64,000 nucleotides of DNA from the NCBI RefSeq assembly GCF_030052815.1, contig NC_079501.1, positions 92,342,759-92,406,758 on the forward strand, in the 5' to 3' direction. This document shows, piece by piece, positions 35,516 through 49,531 of the stretch; the stretch's first letter is position 1, and the number at the start of each line of letters is the position of its first letter. Position numbers and translations under genes: made by a program. The notes under the pieces were generated by a model that was not told the origin of the DNA, searched no databases, and worked only from the letters and a program-made list of their open reading frames with translations. This DNA is from Hevea brasiliensis (taxonomy: Eukaryota; Streptophyta; Magnoliopsida; Malpighiales; Euphorbiaceae).

Positions 35516-37510
35516 TGTCATGACCCAACCTATGGGCCGGACCGACACTAGGACCTGGGCCAGTCTAAAGCCCCCGAGACTCGTAGTAAGCATAACTAAT
35601 CCTTAACCCAACTCTAAGGCCCATTTGGGCCCAATTTTAAGAATTCAACCAAATAGAGTCTAACCATAAAATGGACCATTCAACGAGCAGTTTTTGACTC
35701 ACCTGACCTGTAAACACAATATATAATAAATTGGGGAGCTCAGCTCACCCTCCACATAATCAAAATGTCATAACTCAAATAGGAGCTCAGCTCCCTCATC
35801 CAATCCCATCATGCATACAGTTAATAATTTTACAGGTCCAACATAACTTTTATAATATAGGCCCAAAATAAAAATAAGTGCTTCTAACACATGCGGAGTC
35901 TAAAATTTAACTCAATTGTACAAAATACATTAAATACTATTAATGGACCTGCGAAGAAGAAGAGCAGGTTAGCCATAACAAATAATCCTCCTGTAGCCTG
36001 GAAAAATAGATAAACAGGAGTGAGCGTTCAACTCAGAGAGTAAAATATCAATTTTAATCATAATCTCTATAATTATCTAAAGCTAATGCACCCTGTTGAG
36101 TGAAATGCAACATCGTCATAATTTTCATATCATAACAGCAAAAAGACAATTTGGAGCACTCATACACCCAACACTGTCAAAGAATACATATATGGGAGCT
36201 ATAGATGAATAGGAGTGAGTGTTCAACTCAGAGAGTAAAATACCAATTTTAATCATAATCTCTATAACTATCTAAAGCTAATGCACCCTGTGGAGTGAAA
36301 TGCAACATCGTCATAATTTTCATATCATAACAGCAAAAAGGTAATTTGGAGCACTCACACACCCAACACTGTCAAGCAATACATATATGGGAGCTGATCC
36401 CCTATACAGCCCTCTTAATCCAACCTTTGCCAGCGAGTGTCTCTCAAGCCGGACTTTCGCTTAATAAACCAAATGCGGGGTCCCAGCGAGTGTCTCTCGA
36501 GCCATGTCTACCCCGAAGGACCGGGTACCAGCGAGTGTCTCTCAAGCCGTGTCTACCCGTCCTGTCCATATCCAATACCATACCACATGCACGCCACGCA
36601 CACACACTGCTCCAAATTACCACAAACAACATCCATGGCACTTCAACAATTATGAATGCAATATAAAATATGCCTAATATTTAACTACATAGATACATAT
36701 TTATAAATGATGCATGGGCATGCTTGAACATATAATAATATTGAAATTACAATTAAAATTAATATTTTACTTACAAACTTGAACCGAGGTCATTGTGATG
36801 GCTGGGGGGAGGAGGAAGGCTGTCCCGGCTCACCTGATAATTTCATTGCAATTATTTAATATATTCGACTCAATACAAGTTTAGAAAAAACCAAAGACAC
36901 CCTAAATTGTGCTGAAAATCTGGCAGTCTTTCCTATATCTATGACCTACCCAACCTGCAAAATGGTTCAAATAACACTTCTAAACTCAACCCATATCTCA
37001 TCATCATTATATGGCCCCTCCTGAGCCTTCCAAATCAAGCAATAATCACAACATCAGATAACTCAATTATAAGACTTCAAAACTAATATTTTTCAAAAAC
37101 TATCCAAACTAACTTTAAAAATTATATAAACCTGTCCCGCGGTCCTTAACAATATTATAAGGCTATTTCAATAGGAATCGTAATTTTCTTATCATCCATG
37201 AATATTTTATAAATTTTATTCTAACACAGTACAAGGCAAAAATTGAGTAATGTAGAGTTCGAATTTACCTATGCCAAATCTGACAACTGGAACGCGTCCA
37301 GAACGTCTGAAAATGGTGGGGGTAGCCCATAATCATGACCCGGTTTTGAAATGGTTCCAGCAGCTTATCTGCTCGGCCCGAAATTGCAGATCCGGGCGAC
37401 GATCGAATTTCCACAAAATGAAAGTACATACGCGAAGTCCACAATACCAGGGTTAGAATAATATATATATATATATATATAATAATTATTTAAAAATTAG
37501 GGATATTACA
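35516..37510 (-). mobile_element. Gypsy solo LTR (1,995 bp) inside the copia LTR
   Basis: It begins TGTCATGACCC and ends GGATATTACA on the plus strand. TCAAG flanks both sides (35511-35515 and 37511-37515). The partner copia LTR near 47610-47625 shows the undisturbed site with a single TCAAG. No internal retrotransposon sequence is present, so a full element was lost by LTR-LTR recombination. The ends read TGTAATATCC on the minus strand, close to the other chromovirus LTRs here. Confidence 0.9.
36006..36395. repeat. 195-bp tandem duplication inside the solo LTR
   Basis: Copy 1 (36006-36200) and copy 2 (36201-36395) align along their whole length with a few differences. Just downstream, CCAGCGAGTGTCTCTC occurs three times at about 36430, 36483 and 36528. 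Confidence 0.85.
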
Positions 37511-38718
37511 TCAAGCCTTGCCAACTAATTAAAATTTGGGGTTTTACTTTTAGAAAGGTTATATGTGTGTATAGGGCACTAGCAACAATTTCTAGTAATT
37601 TTAATTCAAAGGAAATGAAGTAATTCTCTTTGCATTGATGAGAAAGCAAGAAGAGGATAGGGAGAGACCTTTTTGTCATCCCACATGTGAGAGAAAGGAG
37701 AGGTGGCTGATTTTTCTCATAACTTCTCTTTATATAATTAGGTCAAATAATCACTTAAACCCTTTGCCACATGTCACCAACACATTGCATCTTATTTTTA
37801 ATTGACTTAATCACATTAAGCCAAGTGTCAAAGCTAGACTTAATCTTGACTTTGATCACCTTGCATGATAGGAAGACAAATGGCAAACTTATATAATGCC
37901 ATGTGTCACCATTTTATGGTGCCACATGTCACGATGAGAAATGACCAAATTACCGTTATGTTGTAATTTTGAGTTCTAAATCCAAAATCATTATTTCTCC
38001 TCTTATAATCAATTTATATCAAATATAAATTAATTAATTAATTTCATTAATTAATTTCTCACAATTAAATTCATATTTAAACACTTTAAATATAAATTTA
38101 ATTTATACTATACATCCAATAACCTAGATTTGATTTTAAGCCATGCTAGGGACTTTGCAATCTTATTGCAAACCAAACCTATTTAATTAATCAATTAAAC
38201 TCTTTAATTAATCAATTAAATCACTTTTAACTTGGTGATTAACTTATGTATGTGTGTAACTCACTAGGCTCATCACTAATTGGCAATGAGATATGATATC
38301 AACTCTTAATATCATCAGAACTCTTTCTTACCATGAATGATTTCTCTAAATCATTTTAGGCATCTCATAGACCATGGTTGACACCTAGCATAGCGTGCCA
38401 TGGCCACTCAATCAGTAATAAGGAATACCTTAAATGAACCTTTAATCATATGTTACCATGCATTAAAATCTCTCTGTTACAAAATCCCAATTCGAGTTGG
38501 AGTCATGGTTAATGTTAAACCCCATTTGCTATGAACATTATGTTCTCTTTTAATTCTAGTTCTTGATTAATTAGTTTTTCTTGTCAGAATCACCTTTTTT
38601 ACTAAATCTGTCTGTCCTGGCCAGGAACTTGAAACATCAAAAATAATTAAATGAATATAGGATTTTATCCCTATTTACTTAGGGTAACAGATTCCATCTT
38701 GATCAACATATATCTCTA

Positions 38719-40114
38719 GTTTAAAGTTTTGAATTTAGTTAATTGCACAATTTAAGTGAATTAAGGTTTGGAGGCTAGGTTTACGAACCAAAATTTGGAG
38801 AAATGCATAAATGGCATGTTTGACCTATTGTGAAATGAATAATGGGTCAATTATGACCAAATAAGTTGTGTGGAATTGTTGGAATGAAAACCAAATTCGT
38901 AGGTCCAATGGTCATGTGCCGATAGCATGACCAAACCCACTTTGAAGGACCAAAACTCAAATTTTACAAGTCCAATTGATATGCCACAAATTGGGGATGA
39001 AAATAGACATAAAAGAGCACAATTTTCATTTATGAACCATTCACAAAAAATTACCAAAAATGGGTGAAACTATTGAACAAAGTGAAATGAGATCAGTCTG
39101 CCACTGAACCAAACTTACCAAATGAACAGTAACTGTTCATTTGGTCATAACTTCGAGTTAGACAGGTCAAATTGACCTGAAATTTGGCCAGGGGTTAGAA
39201 GAGATATATAGATCTAAAACTTTATATAACATCACTCCAAATTATGCCATTAACCCATTCAAATTATTGAGCAAAGTTAAGTTACCAAACGCAACTCTCA
39301 GATGATTATTTCTCATTTTGTTTGGAATGTTTGGATGGTCTCTACTCGGATTTAGGGGTGAATTCTTGAACCGATGGAAACCTAGAACATAGTAGTACAT
39401 TCTCTACATTGAAGATGAAGAGACCAAATTATGAACTTAACTTGACTTGACCAAACCAAAGTTGGATCAAAATCTGCTGCAACTCAAGATACCACCGATT
39501 ATGAGCGATTATTGTGAAAACTTGACTTATTTTGACCACTTGAGCTGAGCTACAAACTGATGATTGAGGTGAATGAAAATGAGAATACACAATATGGGAA
39601 ATGAACATTTCTATGAAGGAAGTTTTGTCAAATTCCAACACGATCGATGAATGGAGCAGCAAATTGACTGAGCAAACAAAAAAAAAATTAATTATCAAAA
39701 AAGAATGACCCACGCTTTGAAAACAAACCAAACCACAAAGTTTGGTGACCAAAATGTGTGGTGTGGTGAAAGTGAGTATACCTTCCTATTAAATTAAAAA
39801 AGTCAACAATTTGACTTAGTGAGTGATAGAATATATCTAAACACAAAAACTTTGAGATTTAACGTAATAGAAAAATAATTAAAGTAAGTTAAGTTAAATT
39901 TTTTTTATTTTGGACTATGTTATGGTTGTGAAACACTGAAGAATTATGTGTGTGTTGTTGAAAAAAAGAACTGAGGCTCGAGAGAGATCGAGTCAAGGAG
40001 GAGGCGACTCTAGTCGGGTTTGCACAATAAATTTATGTAATTGTTTTCCAATTGAAAATTTGAGTTGCTATACTTTATGAAATGTTATTTATGTGTGTAC
40101 TTTGTGAACTTGAA
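38719..40114 (+). repeat. Foreign block in the copia LTR, chromovirus-LTR-like
   Basis: This segment is absent from the partner LTR. It contains phrases typical of the chromovirus LTRs in this window, such as a TGTTCAT/GGTCATAAC context followed by ATTGACCTGAAATTT near 39160-39185. It lacks TG...CA ends and a target duplication, so it did not arrive by ordinary integration at these borders. Confidence 0.6.
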
Positions 40115-41806
40115 AATTTCTAGCAATTTTAATTCAAAGGGAATGAAGTGATTCTCTTTGAATTGATGAGAAAGCAAGAAGAGGAGAGGGAGAGACCTTT
40201 GTGTCGTCCCACATGTGAGAGAAAGGAGAGGTGGCTGATTTTTCTTATAACTTCTCTTTATATACTTAGGTCAAATAATCACTTAAACCCTTTGCCACAT
40301 GTCACCACCACATTGCATCTTATTTTTAATTGACTTAATCACATTAAGCTAAGTGTCAAAGCTAGACTTAATCTTGACTTTGATCACCTTGCATGATAGG
40401 AAGATAAATGGCAAACTTATATGATGCCATGTGTCACCATCTCATGGTGCCACATGTCACGATGTGAAATGACCAAATTACCGTTATGTTGTAATTTTGA
40501 GTTCTCAATCCAAAATCATTATTTCTCCTCTTCTAATCAATTTATATCAAATATAAATTAATTAATTAATTTTCATTAATTAATTTCTCACAATTAAATT
40601 CATAAATTCATAATGAAACACTTTAAATATAAATTTAACTTATACTATACATCCAATAACCTAGATTTGATTTCAAGCCATGCTAGGGACTTTGCAATCT
40701 TATTGCAAACAAAACCTATTTAATTAATCAATTAAACTCTTTAATTAATCAATTAAATCACTTTTAACTTGGTGATTAACTTGTGTATGTGTGTAACTCA
40801 CTAGGCTCATCACTAATTGGCAATGAGATATGATATCAACTCTTAATATCATCAGAACTCTTTCTTACCATGAATGATTTCTCTAAATCATTTTAGGCAT
40901 CTCATAGACCATGGTTGACACTTAGCATAGCGTGCCATGGCCACCCAATCAGTAATAAGGAATACCTCAAATGAACCTTTAATCATATGTTACCATGCAC
41001 TAGAATCTCTCTGTTACAAAATTCCAATTCGAGTTGGAGTCAAGGTTAATGTCAAACCCCATTTGCTATGAACATTATGTTCTCTTTTAATTCCAGTTCT
41101 TGATTAATTAGTTTTTCTTGTCAGAAATACTTTTCTGACTAAATCTGTCTGTCCTGGCCAAGAACTTGAAACATCAAGAATAATTAAATGAATATAGGAT
41201 TTTATCTCTATTTACTTAGGATAAGAAATTCCATCTTGATCAACATCTATCTCCATATATAACTAGTAGAAGCCAACACATGCCCATATACCCAGATACA
41301 GTACAAGTATGAAAGCAGTATCAAACTCAAACTACCTATGTACAAGATAATTGTGTTATCTTAGGTCTAAAGATTATATGCACTGATATGATATATGACA
41401 ATACATTGACAAGAGTAAACTCCATGTGCTTGTCATATGCGTCACTGGTTCGGCCTACTTATCATGTATAAGTGCCTATCATGTTTATTATATGGTATAA
41501 GACTCACCATTCCATCTTATTTATATCTCATATAAATACCTTGTGAACAAACATGAATAAAATTTTTCTAGATAAGTCATGTCCTATATGAAATATCATC
41601 GATTGTGAACCAATTTATGATGCTTTGTGCTAGAAATACTGTCACTCATATTCTTAACAACTTAAGAATAGAATTTCTAAATATCAATGGACCTTTTCTA
41701 GTACACATAAATATATCATGTAAACGAAAAAGTGAAATTGCCTTTTATTAATAAAATATGTACTAGATACATACTAAATGATATGTTCTAGGACATACTA
41801 CTAACA

Positions 41807-41820
41807 ATCTTCCACTAGCA
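41807..41820 (-). other. Polypurine tract of the copia element
   Basis: The minus-strand sequence AGTGGAAGAT directly precedes the 3' LTR. Confidence 0.75.
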
Positions 41821-44800
41821 CTAGAGCCATTCATTACAATATCTTAGACCCATCTTCTCAAGATGTTGGTCTAACTGAGCATGTGACATAGGCTTAGTGA
41901 ATGGATCAGTTGAATTTTTAGCTGATGCTATTTTCTGTATGGCTACATTGCCTCGCCCAACTATCTTTCTGATAATGAGGATGCGCCTTTCTATTTGTTT
42001 GGATTTTGGTGAGATCGGGGTTCCTTATATCCAAACAGCCTCTTTTGCAGCATCTGATGCAGCAATGTACTCAGCCTCTGTAGTGGAATCAGCAGTCGTA
42101 CTCTGTTTGGAACTCTTCCAGCTGACTGCACCTCCATTACAAATGAACACAAACCTAGAGGAAGAATTTCTATTATCGATATCTGATTGGAAATTAGAAT
42201 CAGTATAACCATCCAATTGCAAGTCACCACCTCCATAAATCAAGAATAAATCCTTTATTCTTCTCATGTACTTAAGGATATTCTTGACAGCTATCCAATG
42301 TTCCAAACCTGGATTGGATTGAAACCTGCTAGTCAAACTAACAGCATATGCGATATCTGGCCTAGTACACATCATTGCATACATCAAACTTCGAATAGCC
42401 GAAGCATATAGAATCCTGGTTATTTTATCTCTTTCTTCAGGTGTCTTTGGAGACATCTCTTTAGAAAGGTGGATACTATGTCTCACTAGTAACAATCCTT
42501 TTTTGGAATCAAGCATGTTAAACCTCTTTAACACCTTTTCCAAGTATAGACTTTGGGATAAACCAATTATTCTTTTCGCTCTATCTCTATAGATGCGAAT
42601 TTCAAGAATATAGGTTGTCTCCCCTAAGTCTTTCATGGAGAATGTATTTGACAACCATACCTTGACAGTTGTCAACATACCTATGTCATTACCTATTAAC
42701 AGAATGTTATCCACATATAAGACAAGAAAAGTGATAGCACTATCACTAACCTTCTTATATACACATGATTCAACCACATTTTTTATAAAACCAAATAACT
42801 TAATGGCTTCATCAAAATGGATGTTCCAACTCCTCGAAGCTTATTTTAACCCATAAATGGACTCTTTAGCTTGCATACCTTGGAACTATCTTGAGATTCA
42901 AAACTCCTAGGTTATTCCATGAAAATGTTTTCTTCAATGTATCTATTGAGAAAAGCTATTTTGACATCCATCTGCCAAATCTCATAATCATAGTATGCAA
43001 CTATTGCTAATAGAATTCTAATTGATTTAGGCATGGTAACAGGGGAGAAAGTCTCCTCATAGTCGATTCCTTGACTTTGGCGAAACTCTTTCACTACTAG
43101 CCTTGCCTTATTGGTCTCTACCTTTCCATCAGAACCAATTTTCTTCTTGAAAACCCATTTATTCCCTATGGGTACAATACCTTTAGGTGAGTCAACAAGG
43201 TCCCAAACTTGATTCTTATACATGGAATCAATTTCGGATTTCATACCTTCAATCCATTTTGAAGAGTCTATATCTGATATAGCTTCTTCATAGGTAAGTG
43301 GATCATCTCCATGATCTACTTCTTCATGAGTAAACAACTCTTGTTCATCTTCATGAAGAAAATCATATCTCACTGGTGGATGAGATATCCTGGTTGATCT
43401 GCGAGGAATTACTGTAGATGTTTCATTAATAAGTGTAGGTTGACTAGATGGATCTATATCCATTTGATCTGTTGGCTAGTCAAAATTCTCCAATTCTAAC
43501 TCTATTTGCATTCCTTTGCCACCTTTTTAAATAAACTGTTGTTCAAGAAATATGACATCTCTGCTTACCACAACCTTTTGTGATGTAGGCAAATAAAAAT
43601 AATATCTAAAACTTTCTTTTGGATATCCAACAAATCGACCTTTTTCTGATATTGTTTCCAATTTATCAGTATTCAGCTTTTTGATATAAGCTAGACAACC
43701 CCAAATAACATGCTTAAGACTTAGTCTTCTTCCATGCCATATCTCATAAGGTGTGGAAAAAACTAATTTTGATGGAATTCTATTCAAAATATGCAAAGCT
43801 GATTCTAATGCAAATCCCCAAAAGGAGATTGGCATGTTAGTATAGCTCATCATATTACGTACCATATCTAATACGGTACGATTTCTGCTTTCAGATGCAC
43901 CATTCAACTGTGGCATTCCTGGAGGAGTCAGCTGGGAAACAATGCCATGCTCTTTCAAGTATTCATCAAATTCAGTACTTAAATATTCACCTCCACGATC
44001 TGATCGAAGAGTTTTAATACTTTTTTCTGTTTGATTTTCTACTTCAAATTTAAATTCTTTGCACTTTTCAAAGGATTCATATTTTTATTTCATCAAATAC
44101 AAATACCCAAACCTTGATTTATTATCAGTAAAGGTAATAAAGTAATGAAAACTGCCTCTAGCCATTTCCTTAAATGGACCACATACATCACTATGTATTA
44201 GCTCCAAAATATTTTCAGCTCTTAGTCCTTGTCCAATAAAGGGTGATCTAGTCATTTTGTCTTGAGGGCAGGATTCACAAGTTGGAGTAGGTTCAGAACC
44301 CAATGAGGATAAAATTCTCATTTTCTCCAGTTTTGCAATCCTATCTTATGCAACATGACCTAATCTTAAGTGCCAAAGATGTTTTGAACTAGATTTGATT
44401 TTCATAATGGCATTACATTCATTTAGATTGCTTGCATTCAATTTGTGTTTATCATTATTATCCAAATAATAAAGACCATCATGCATATAACCTGAGCCAA
44501 CATATTTATTTCCAAAATAAATATTGCAAACATCATTTGTGAACTGGAATTCATAACCGTTTCTAGTCAAACTAGATATAGAATAATGTTCTTAAAAGCA
44601 TCAGATACATACAAAATATTATTTAAATACAAAACATGTCCACACATGTAAAAAGATTTAGATCCTATGGCTAAAGCTTCAACAGTAGAGCCATCGCTAA
44701 TTCAAAGTCTAACATCTCGAGCATGCAAGCTGCTACTGTTTGCTAGTTCTTGCATATCATAAGAAATATGAGAACTGGCACTAGTATCTAAAACCCAAGC

Positions 44801-45727
44801 TATAGATGAACTATAAGTATCATCAGAATCTAAATAATAAGACACAGACATACCTTCTGAAGGTCTATCCTTCTAGTCCTTCAGAAAAGCAAGATACTCT
44901 GGGCAATTCCTTTTCCAGTATCCATCTTTCTGGCAATGGAAACACTTTCCCTTGCCTGCATCAGCTTTGGTATTCCCTTTCTATTTGGCAATCTTCTTGA
45001 AAGGTCTTGGAACTTGAGGTTTCATATTCTTATTGCCCTTATTCTTTTTGGACTTTCCAACATAAGAAGAAGATGCAATCAAATCCACCTCTTTTCCTTT
45101 ATTGCCCAACATATTCTTTTGGGCAATAACCAGCATGTTAAGTAAATCAGCAAAGGTGTATTCCTGCTTAGTCATATGAAAATTTATCACAAAATTCCCA
45201 AATGACTCAGGTAGGGACTGAAGGATCAAATCCGTCTGCAGTTGGAAATCCATGTGAAAGTCAAGATGCTCCAGCTGCTCAATAAGCTGAATCATCTTGT
45301 GGACATGATCTCCTACATTTTGTCCCTCAGACATCCTCATGCGGAATAGCTGTCTAGATATCTCATACATAGCATTCCTGCTGTGCTCACCATACAACTC
45401 TTGTAGGTGAAGAAGGATCTCACTTGCACTCTATATGTTCTCATGCTGCTTCTGTAACTCATTACTCATAGAAGCAAGCATGTAACATTTGGCTCTCATA
45501 TCATGCTCCTTCCACTTGTCCAAAGTGTCATGTTCTTCTTGAGTAGCCTCTGGAGGTAAGGGACCAGGAACCTTTAAGTCTAGAACATATCCAATACGTT
45601 CTAGATTGAGGACAAGTTTTATATTTCTTAGCCAATCAGAAAGATTAGGTCCCGTCAACCTATTGTGATTAAGTATGCTTGAAAGGATATTGGATGGTGG
45701 TGGTTGTTGTGTGCTCATTATTATCAA
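41821..45727 (-). pseudogene. Broken copia gag-pol polyprotein
   Basis: Gag starts at 45727 (or the next Met at 45718). It includes the LTGPNLSDWLRN block and a zinc knuckle near 44930 in which the usual His is Tyr (CFHCQKDGYWKRNC). Protease (near 44790) shows DTSA in place of DTGA. The pre-integrase motif HLWHLRLGH is near 44350. The integrase core runs about 44230-43850 with D (HSDVCGP), D (RSDRGGEY) and E (GASESRN). Reverse transcriptase runs about 43320-42600, with YVDN where YVDD is expected (near 42710). RNase H (about 42230-42025) is followed by the tail, ending at the TAG at 41821. In-frame stops are scattered (for example 45428, 44978, 44343, 44082, 43524, 42909). Altered protease and reverse-transcriptase centres mean it could not work even without the stops. 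Confidence 0.9.
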
Positions 45728-47244
45728 AAAATTAACTGCAGAAAATAACTAGATTAATTAGTAAATGTATCAAGTAATTAACCAAAATGATTATGGTCTT
45801 TTAATCAAATTGGTCCTCCCACTAACTTGGCGAATCCTACACTTCCAAAGTAGGAAACAAAAATCCTAGTTGGATGGATTTCTAGTGGGTGATTGAATTC
45901 TTATAGTCTTATTGATCATCCTCAGGCACATCCATTATTGGAATTACAATAAACTATAAGAGAGCAACTCCTTGCCCATCACATCTCATATGAGATTCAA
46001 TCATTTATCTAGCCCCTAATGCTCAAAATCTTAGGTACATCCATTATTGATTTATCTTGCATTAGTTAAGTTGATCCCATTGAGCCAGTAAACATGCAAA
46101 TAAATTTAATGTCCTCAGGCACATCCATTATTGGACACCAACTATTTACATATTTACAACATCTCATGCTTAACAATTATTCTTAAGAAAATTTCTTAAA
46201 TTAAATGCATTACATGCAAGTATTTAAAATTTCTTAAAATATGGAGGGCCCATGATATAATTACTTTAATTATACCATTTTCAACTTAATCATTTGTTTG
46301 GAAGATTTAGTGGTCAGCTTAATTACTATTATGGTCTCACTTTGCACATTATCCAATTAGCATGCATATATCATATACTTGCATACATTCCCATACATCT
46401 CATGCATATATGGATAAACAAATAATATGGTATGATCATGAACTTTCTAAGGAATTTAATTCTGAGCCACCAAGAATTGAATCAAGACATTCCTAGGTGT
46501 ATTTCATTCATTCATTTTACAAGAGTTGCTAAAGGAGTACATAATCAACACTTGATCTTGATTTCTTCCCACTGGTCCCACCAATGCTCTTGACTTCCTT
46601 GATCTTCTTGCAATCCAATTACATTGTAATTCTTGGAAAATTTACAAGATCATGGACTTTAAAGTCCTCAAATAAATGAAATTACAACCCAAATTATTAC
46701 AACACTTATAGTACATGCCACTAAAATAAAATTAGTTATTTTACAACCCAAAGAAAAAATAAAAGAAATAAATCAAATCACATTGGTCTTTTATTGTCCA
46801 TGATTATCCATCATGCATATTAAAATTTAACAATTAAATAAAATATACATACTAAAAAATTAAATTGAATATCACATATTCAACAAAAAAAATTCAGATT
46901 TGAATCTCATTCAAACAAATTAAATTTATAAACCTTTTTCCAAATTTAACTCTATGAAAACAATTTTCATAAATTAATTGTATGATTAATATTCCTAATT
47001 AAACAATTTAATTAGGTATGGGCCTAATTATGAGCCTAGAATATACAACAATTGCATCATTAGTCCATAAACCATGCGCATAGATGAAACACACCCTTAG
47101 GTTGTGAATCACTTTCAAGCCGCCACACATGAGGAGCATCACCTTGATGCCGCCACCTTTGGAATAACCAACCAGCTTTGAATCAATCAACATTTAATCC
47201 AATCACACAATTAAATCTCATAAACAATCTTAATGGCAAATATA
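45728..47244 (-). other. Untranslated leader of the copia element
   Basis: About 1.5 kb separate the primer site from gag and show no coding signal. The words CAGGCACATCCATTATTGG or close variants occur three times (45918-45941, 46031-46050, 46112-46134, plus strand). Confidence 0.6.
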
Positions 47245-47260
47245 GTGGCTCTGATACCAA
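47245..47260 (-). other. Primer-binding site, initiator tRNA-Met type
   Basis: The minus-strand sequence TTGGTATCAGAGCCAC lies directly inside the 5' LTR. Confidence 0.9.
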
Positions 47261-47261
47261 T

Positions 47262-49360
47262 TGAAGGAGCGGAAGCATGGAAATTGGTGCATTGGAGCAT
47301 TTAATTTTAAAAATTTTCTTCTAGGGTTTCATGCATCATGCCACATCTCTTATGTGCCTAATTAATTTTAATGCTTAATTGCATATTAAAACATTTTTAA
47401 TATGTATTAGGATCTATGTTTGTCATTCAAGATTGTGAATTAACAAATTAATTCATTTAAACCCTAGTTTAAAGGAGGAGTTTGAGCACTAACCTCTTTG
47501 ATGCATTATGGATGCAATTGGCACCTTTAGGAAGCACTTAGGACCCCAAGTGTTGTCTCTCTAGCTTCTCCACACCAAGATCACCAATGGGCAGCCCCCA
47601 ACTTTGCTTCTCAAGCCTTGCCAACCAATTATAATTTGGGGTTTTGCTTTTGGAAAAGTTATATGTGTGTATAGGACACTAGAAATAATTTCTAACAATT
47701 TTAATTCAAAGGGAATGAAGTGATTCTCTTTGAATTGATGAGAAAGCAAGAAGAGGAGAGGGAGAGACCTTTGTGCCGTCCCATATGTGAGAGAAAGGAG
47801 AGGTGGCTGATTTTTCTTATAACTTCTCTTTATATACTTAAGTCAAATAATCACTTATACCCTTTGGCACATGTCACCACCACATTGCATCTTATTTTTA
47901 ATTGACTTAATCACATTGAGCCAAGTGTTAAAGCTAGACTTAATCTTGACTTTGATCACCTTGCATTATAGGAAGACAAATGGCAAACTTATATGATGCC
48001 ATGTGTCACCATCTCATGGTACCACATGTCACGATGTGAAATGACCAAATTACCGTTATGTTGTAATTTTGAGTTCTCAATCCAAAATCATTATTTCTCC
48101 TCTTCTAATCAATTTATATCAAATATAAATTAATTAATTAATTTCTCACAATTAAATTCATATTTAAACACTTTAAATATAAATTTAACTTATACTATAC
48201 ATCCAATAACCTAGATTTGGTTTCAAGCCATGCTAGAAACTTTGCAATCTTATTGCAAACCAAATCTATTTAATTAATCAATTAAACTCTTTAATTAATC
48301 AATTAAATCACTTTTAATTTGGTGATTAACTTGTGTATGTGTGTGACTCACTAGGCTCATCACTAATTGGCAATGAGATATGATATCAACTCTTAATATC
48401 ATTAGAACTCTTTCTTACCATGAATGATTTCTCTAAATCATTTTAGGCATCTCATAGACCATGGTTGACACCTAGTATAGCGTGCTATGGCCACCCAATC
48501 AGTAATAAAGAATACCTTAAATGAACCTTTAATAATATATTACCATGCACTAAAATCTCTCTGTTACAAAATCCCAATTCGAGCTGGAGTCATGGTTAAT
48601 GTCAAACCCCATTTGCTATGAACATTATGTTCTCTTTTAATTCTAGTTTTTTATTAATTAGATTTTCTTGTCAGAAACTCTTTTCTGACTAAATCTGTCT
48701 GTCCTGGCCAGGAACTTGAAATATCAAGAACAATTAAATGAACATAGGATTTTATCCCTATTTACTTAGGGTAACAGATTCCATCTTGATCAACACCTAT
48801 CTCCATATATAACTAGTAGGAGCCAACACATGCCCATATACCCATACACAGCACAAGTATGAAAGCAGTATCAAACTCAAACCACCTATATATAAGATAA
48901 CTGTGTTATCTCAGGTTTAAATATTATATGCAATGATATGATATATGACAATACATTAACAAGAGTAAACTTCATATGCTTGTCATATGCGTCACTGGTT
49001 CGGCCTACTTATCATATATAAGTGTTTATCATGTTTATTATATGGCATGAGAATCACCATTCCATCTTATTTATATCTTATATAAATACCTTGGGAATAA
49101 ACATGAATACAATCTTTCTGGATAAGTCATGTTCGGTGCGAAGTATCATCGATTGTGAACCAATTTATGATACTTTGTGCTAGAAATACTGAAACTCATA
49201 TTGTTAACAATTTAAGAATAAAATTTCTAACAAAATATCAATGGACATTTTCTATTACACATAAATATATTATGTAAACGGAAAAGTGAAATTATCTTTT
49301 ATTAATAAAACATGCACTAGATACATACTAAATGATATGCTCTAGGGCATACTACTAACA
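47262..49360 (-). repeat. Copia 5' LTR (2,099 bp)
   Basis: On the plus strand it reads TGAAGGAGCGG to TACTACTAACA. It is next to the primer site and shows no insertion, so it serves as the reference for the rearranged partner LTR. Confidence 0.9.
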
Positions 49361-49418
49361 ATATTTGACTACAAATTTCATGCTCTACATTTTCATGTGA
49401 AGCCATGAGGGAGTGTGT

Positions 49419-49531
49419 TGTCCCATATTGATTTAAAATAAGAACTTTGTACTAAATATAAGATTAAGATAAATATTTTTCCTTTGAACTATCTTTTGAG
49501 ATAGAGTTAGGTCTGATCTATTTTCTTTATA
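49419..49531 (+). repeat. TRIM LTR, right
   Basis: It aligns with 35000-35112 and is preceded by a purine-rich tract (about 49405-49415). Confidence 0.7.

Larger units (their letters stand above)
35163..41806 (-). repeat. Copia 3' LTR, rearranged (6,644 bp)
   Basis: Outer ends match the 2.1-kb partner LTR. From left to right it holds LTR offset 1-353, a gypsy solo LTR (35516-37510), and LTR to about offset 1540 (ending 38718). A 1.4-kb foreign block (38719-40114) follows, and then the LTR again from about offset 432 to its end. About 1.13 kb of LTR is thus present twice (about 37587-38716 and 40117-41254). Confidence 0.85.
35163..49360 (-). mobile_element. Ty1/copia retrotransposon, complete, degraded, with nested insertions
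   Basis: It is bounded by ATATT at 35158-35162 and 49361-49365. On the minus strand it runs LTR (49360-47262), tRNA-Met primer site, a 1.5-kb leader, gag, protease, integrase, reverse transcriptase and RNase H, polypurine tract, LTR (41806-35163). Integrase before reverse transcriptase defines the copia order. The 3' LTR is swollen to 6.6 kb by a gypsy solo LTR and an internal duplication. The copia lineage was not decided. Confidence 0.9.

Noticed and set aside
36346..36666. Overlapping frames of 106, 72 and 65 residues
   Set aside because: They lie inside a solo LTR and follow its short tandem repeats. No protein family is recognisable.
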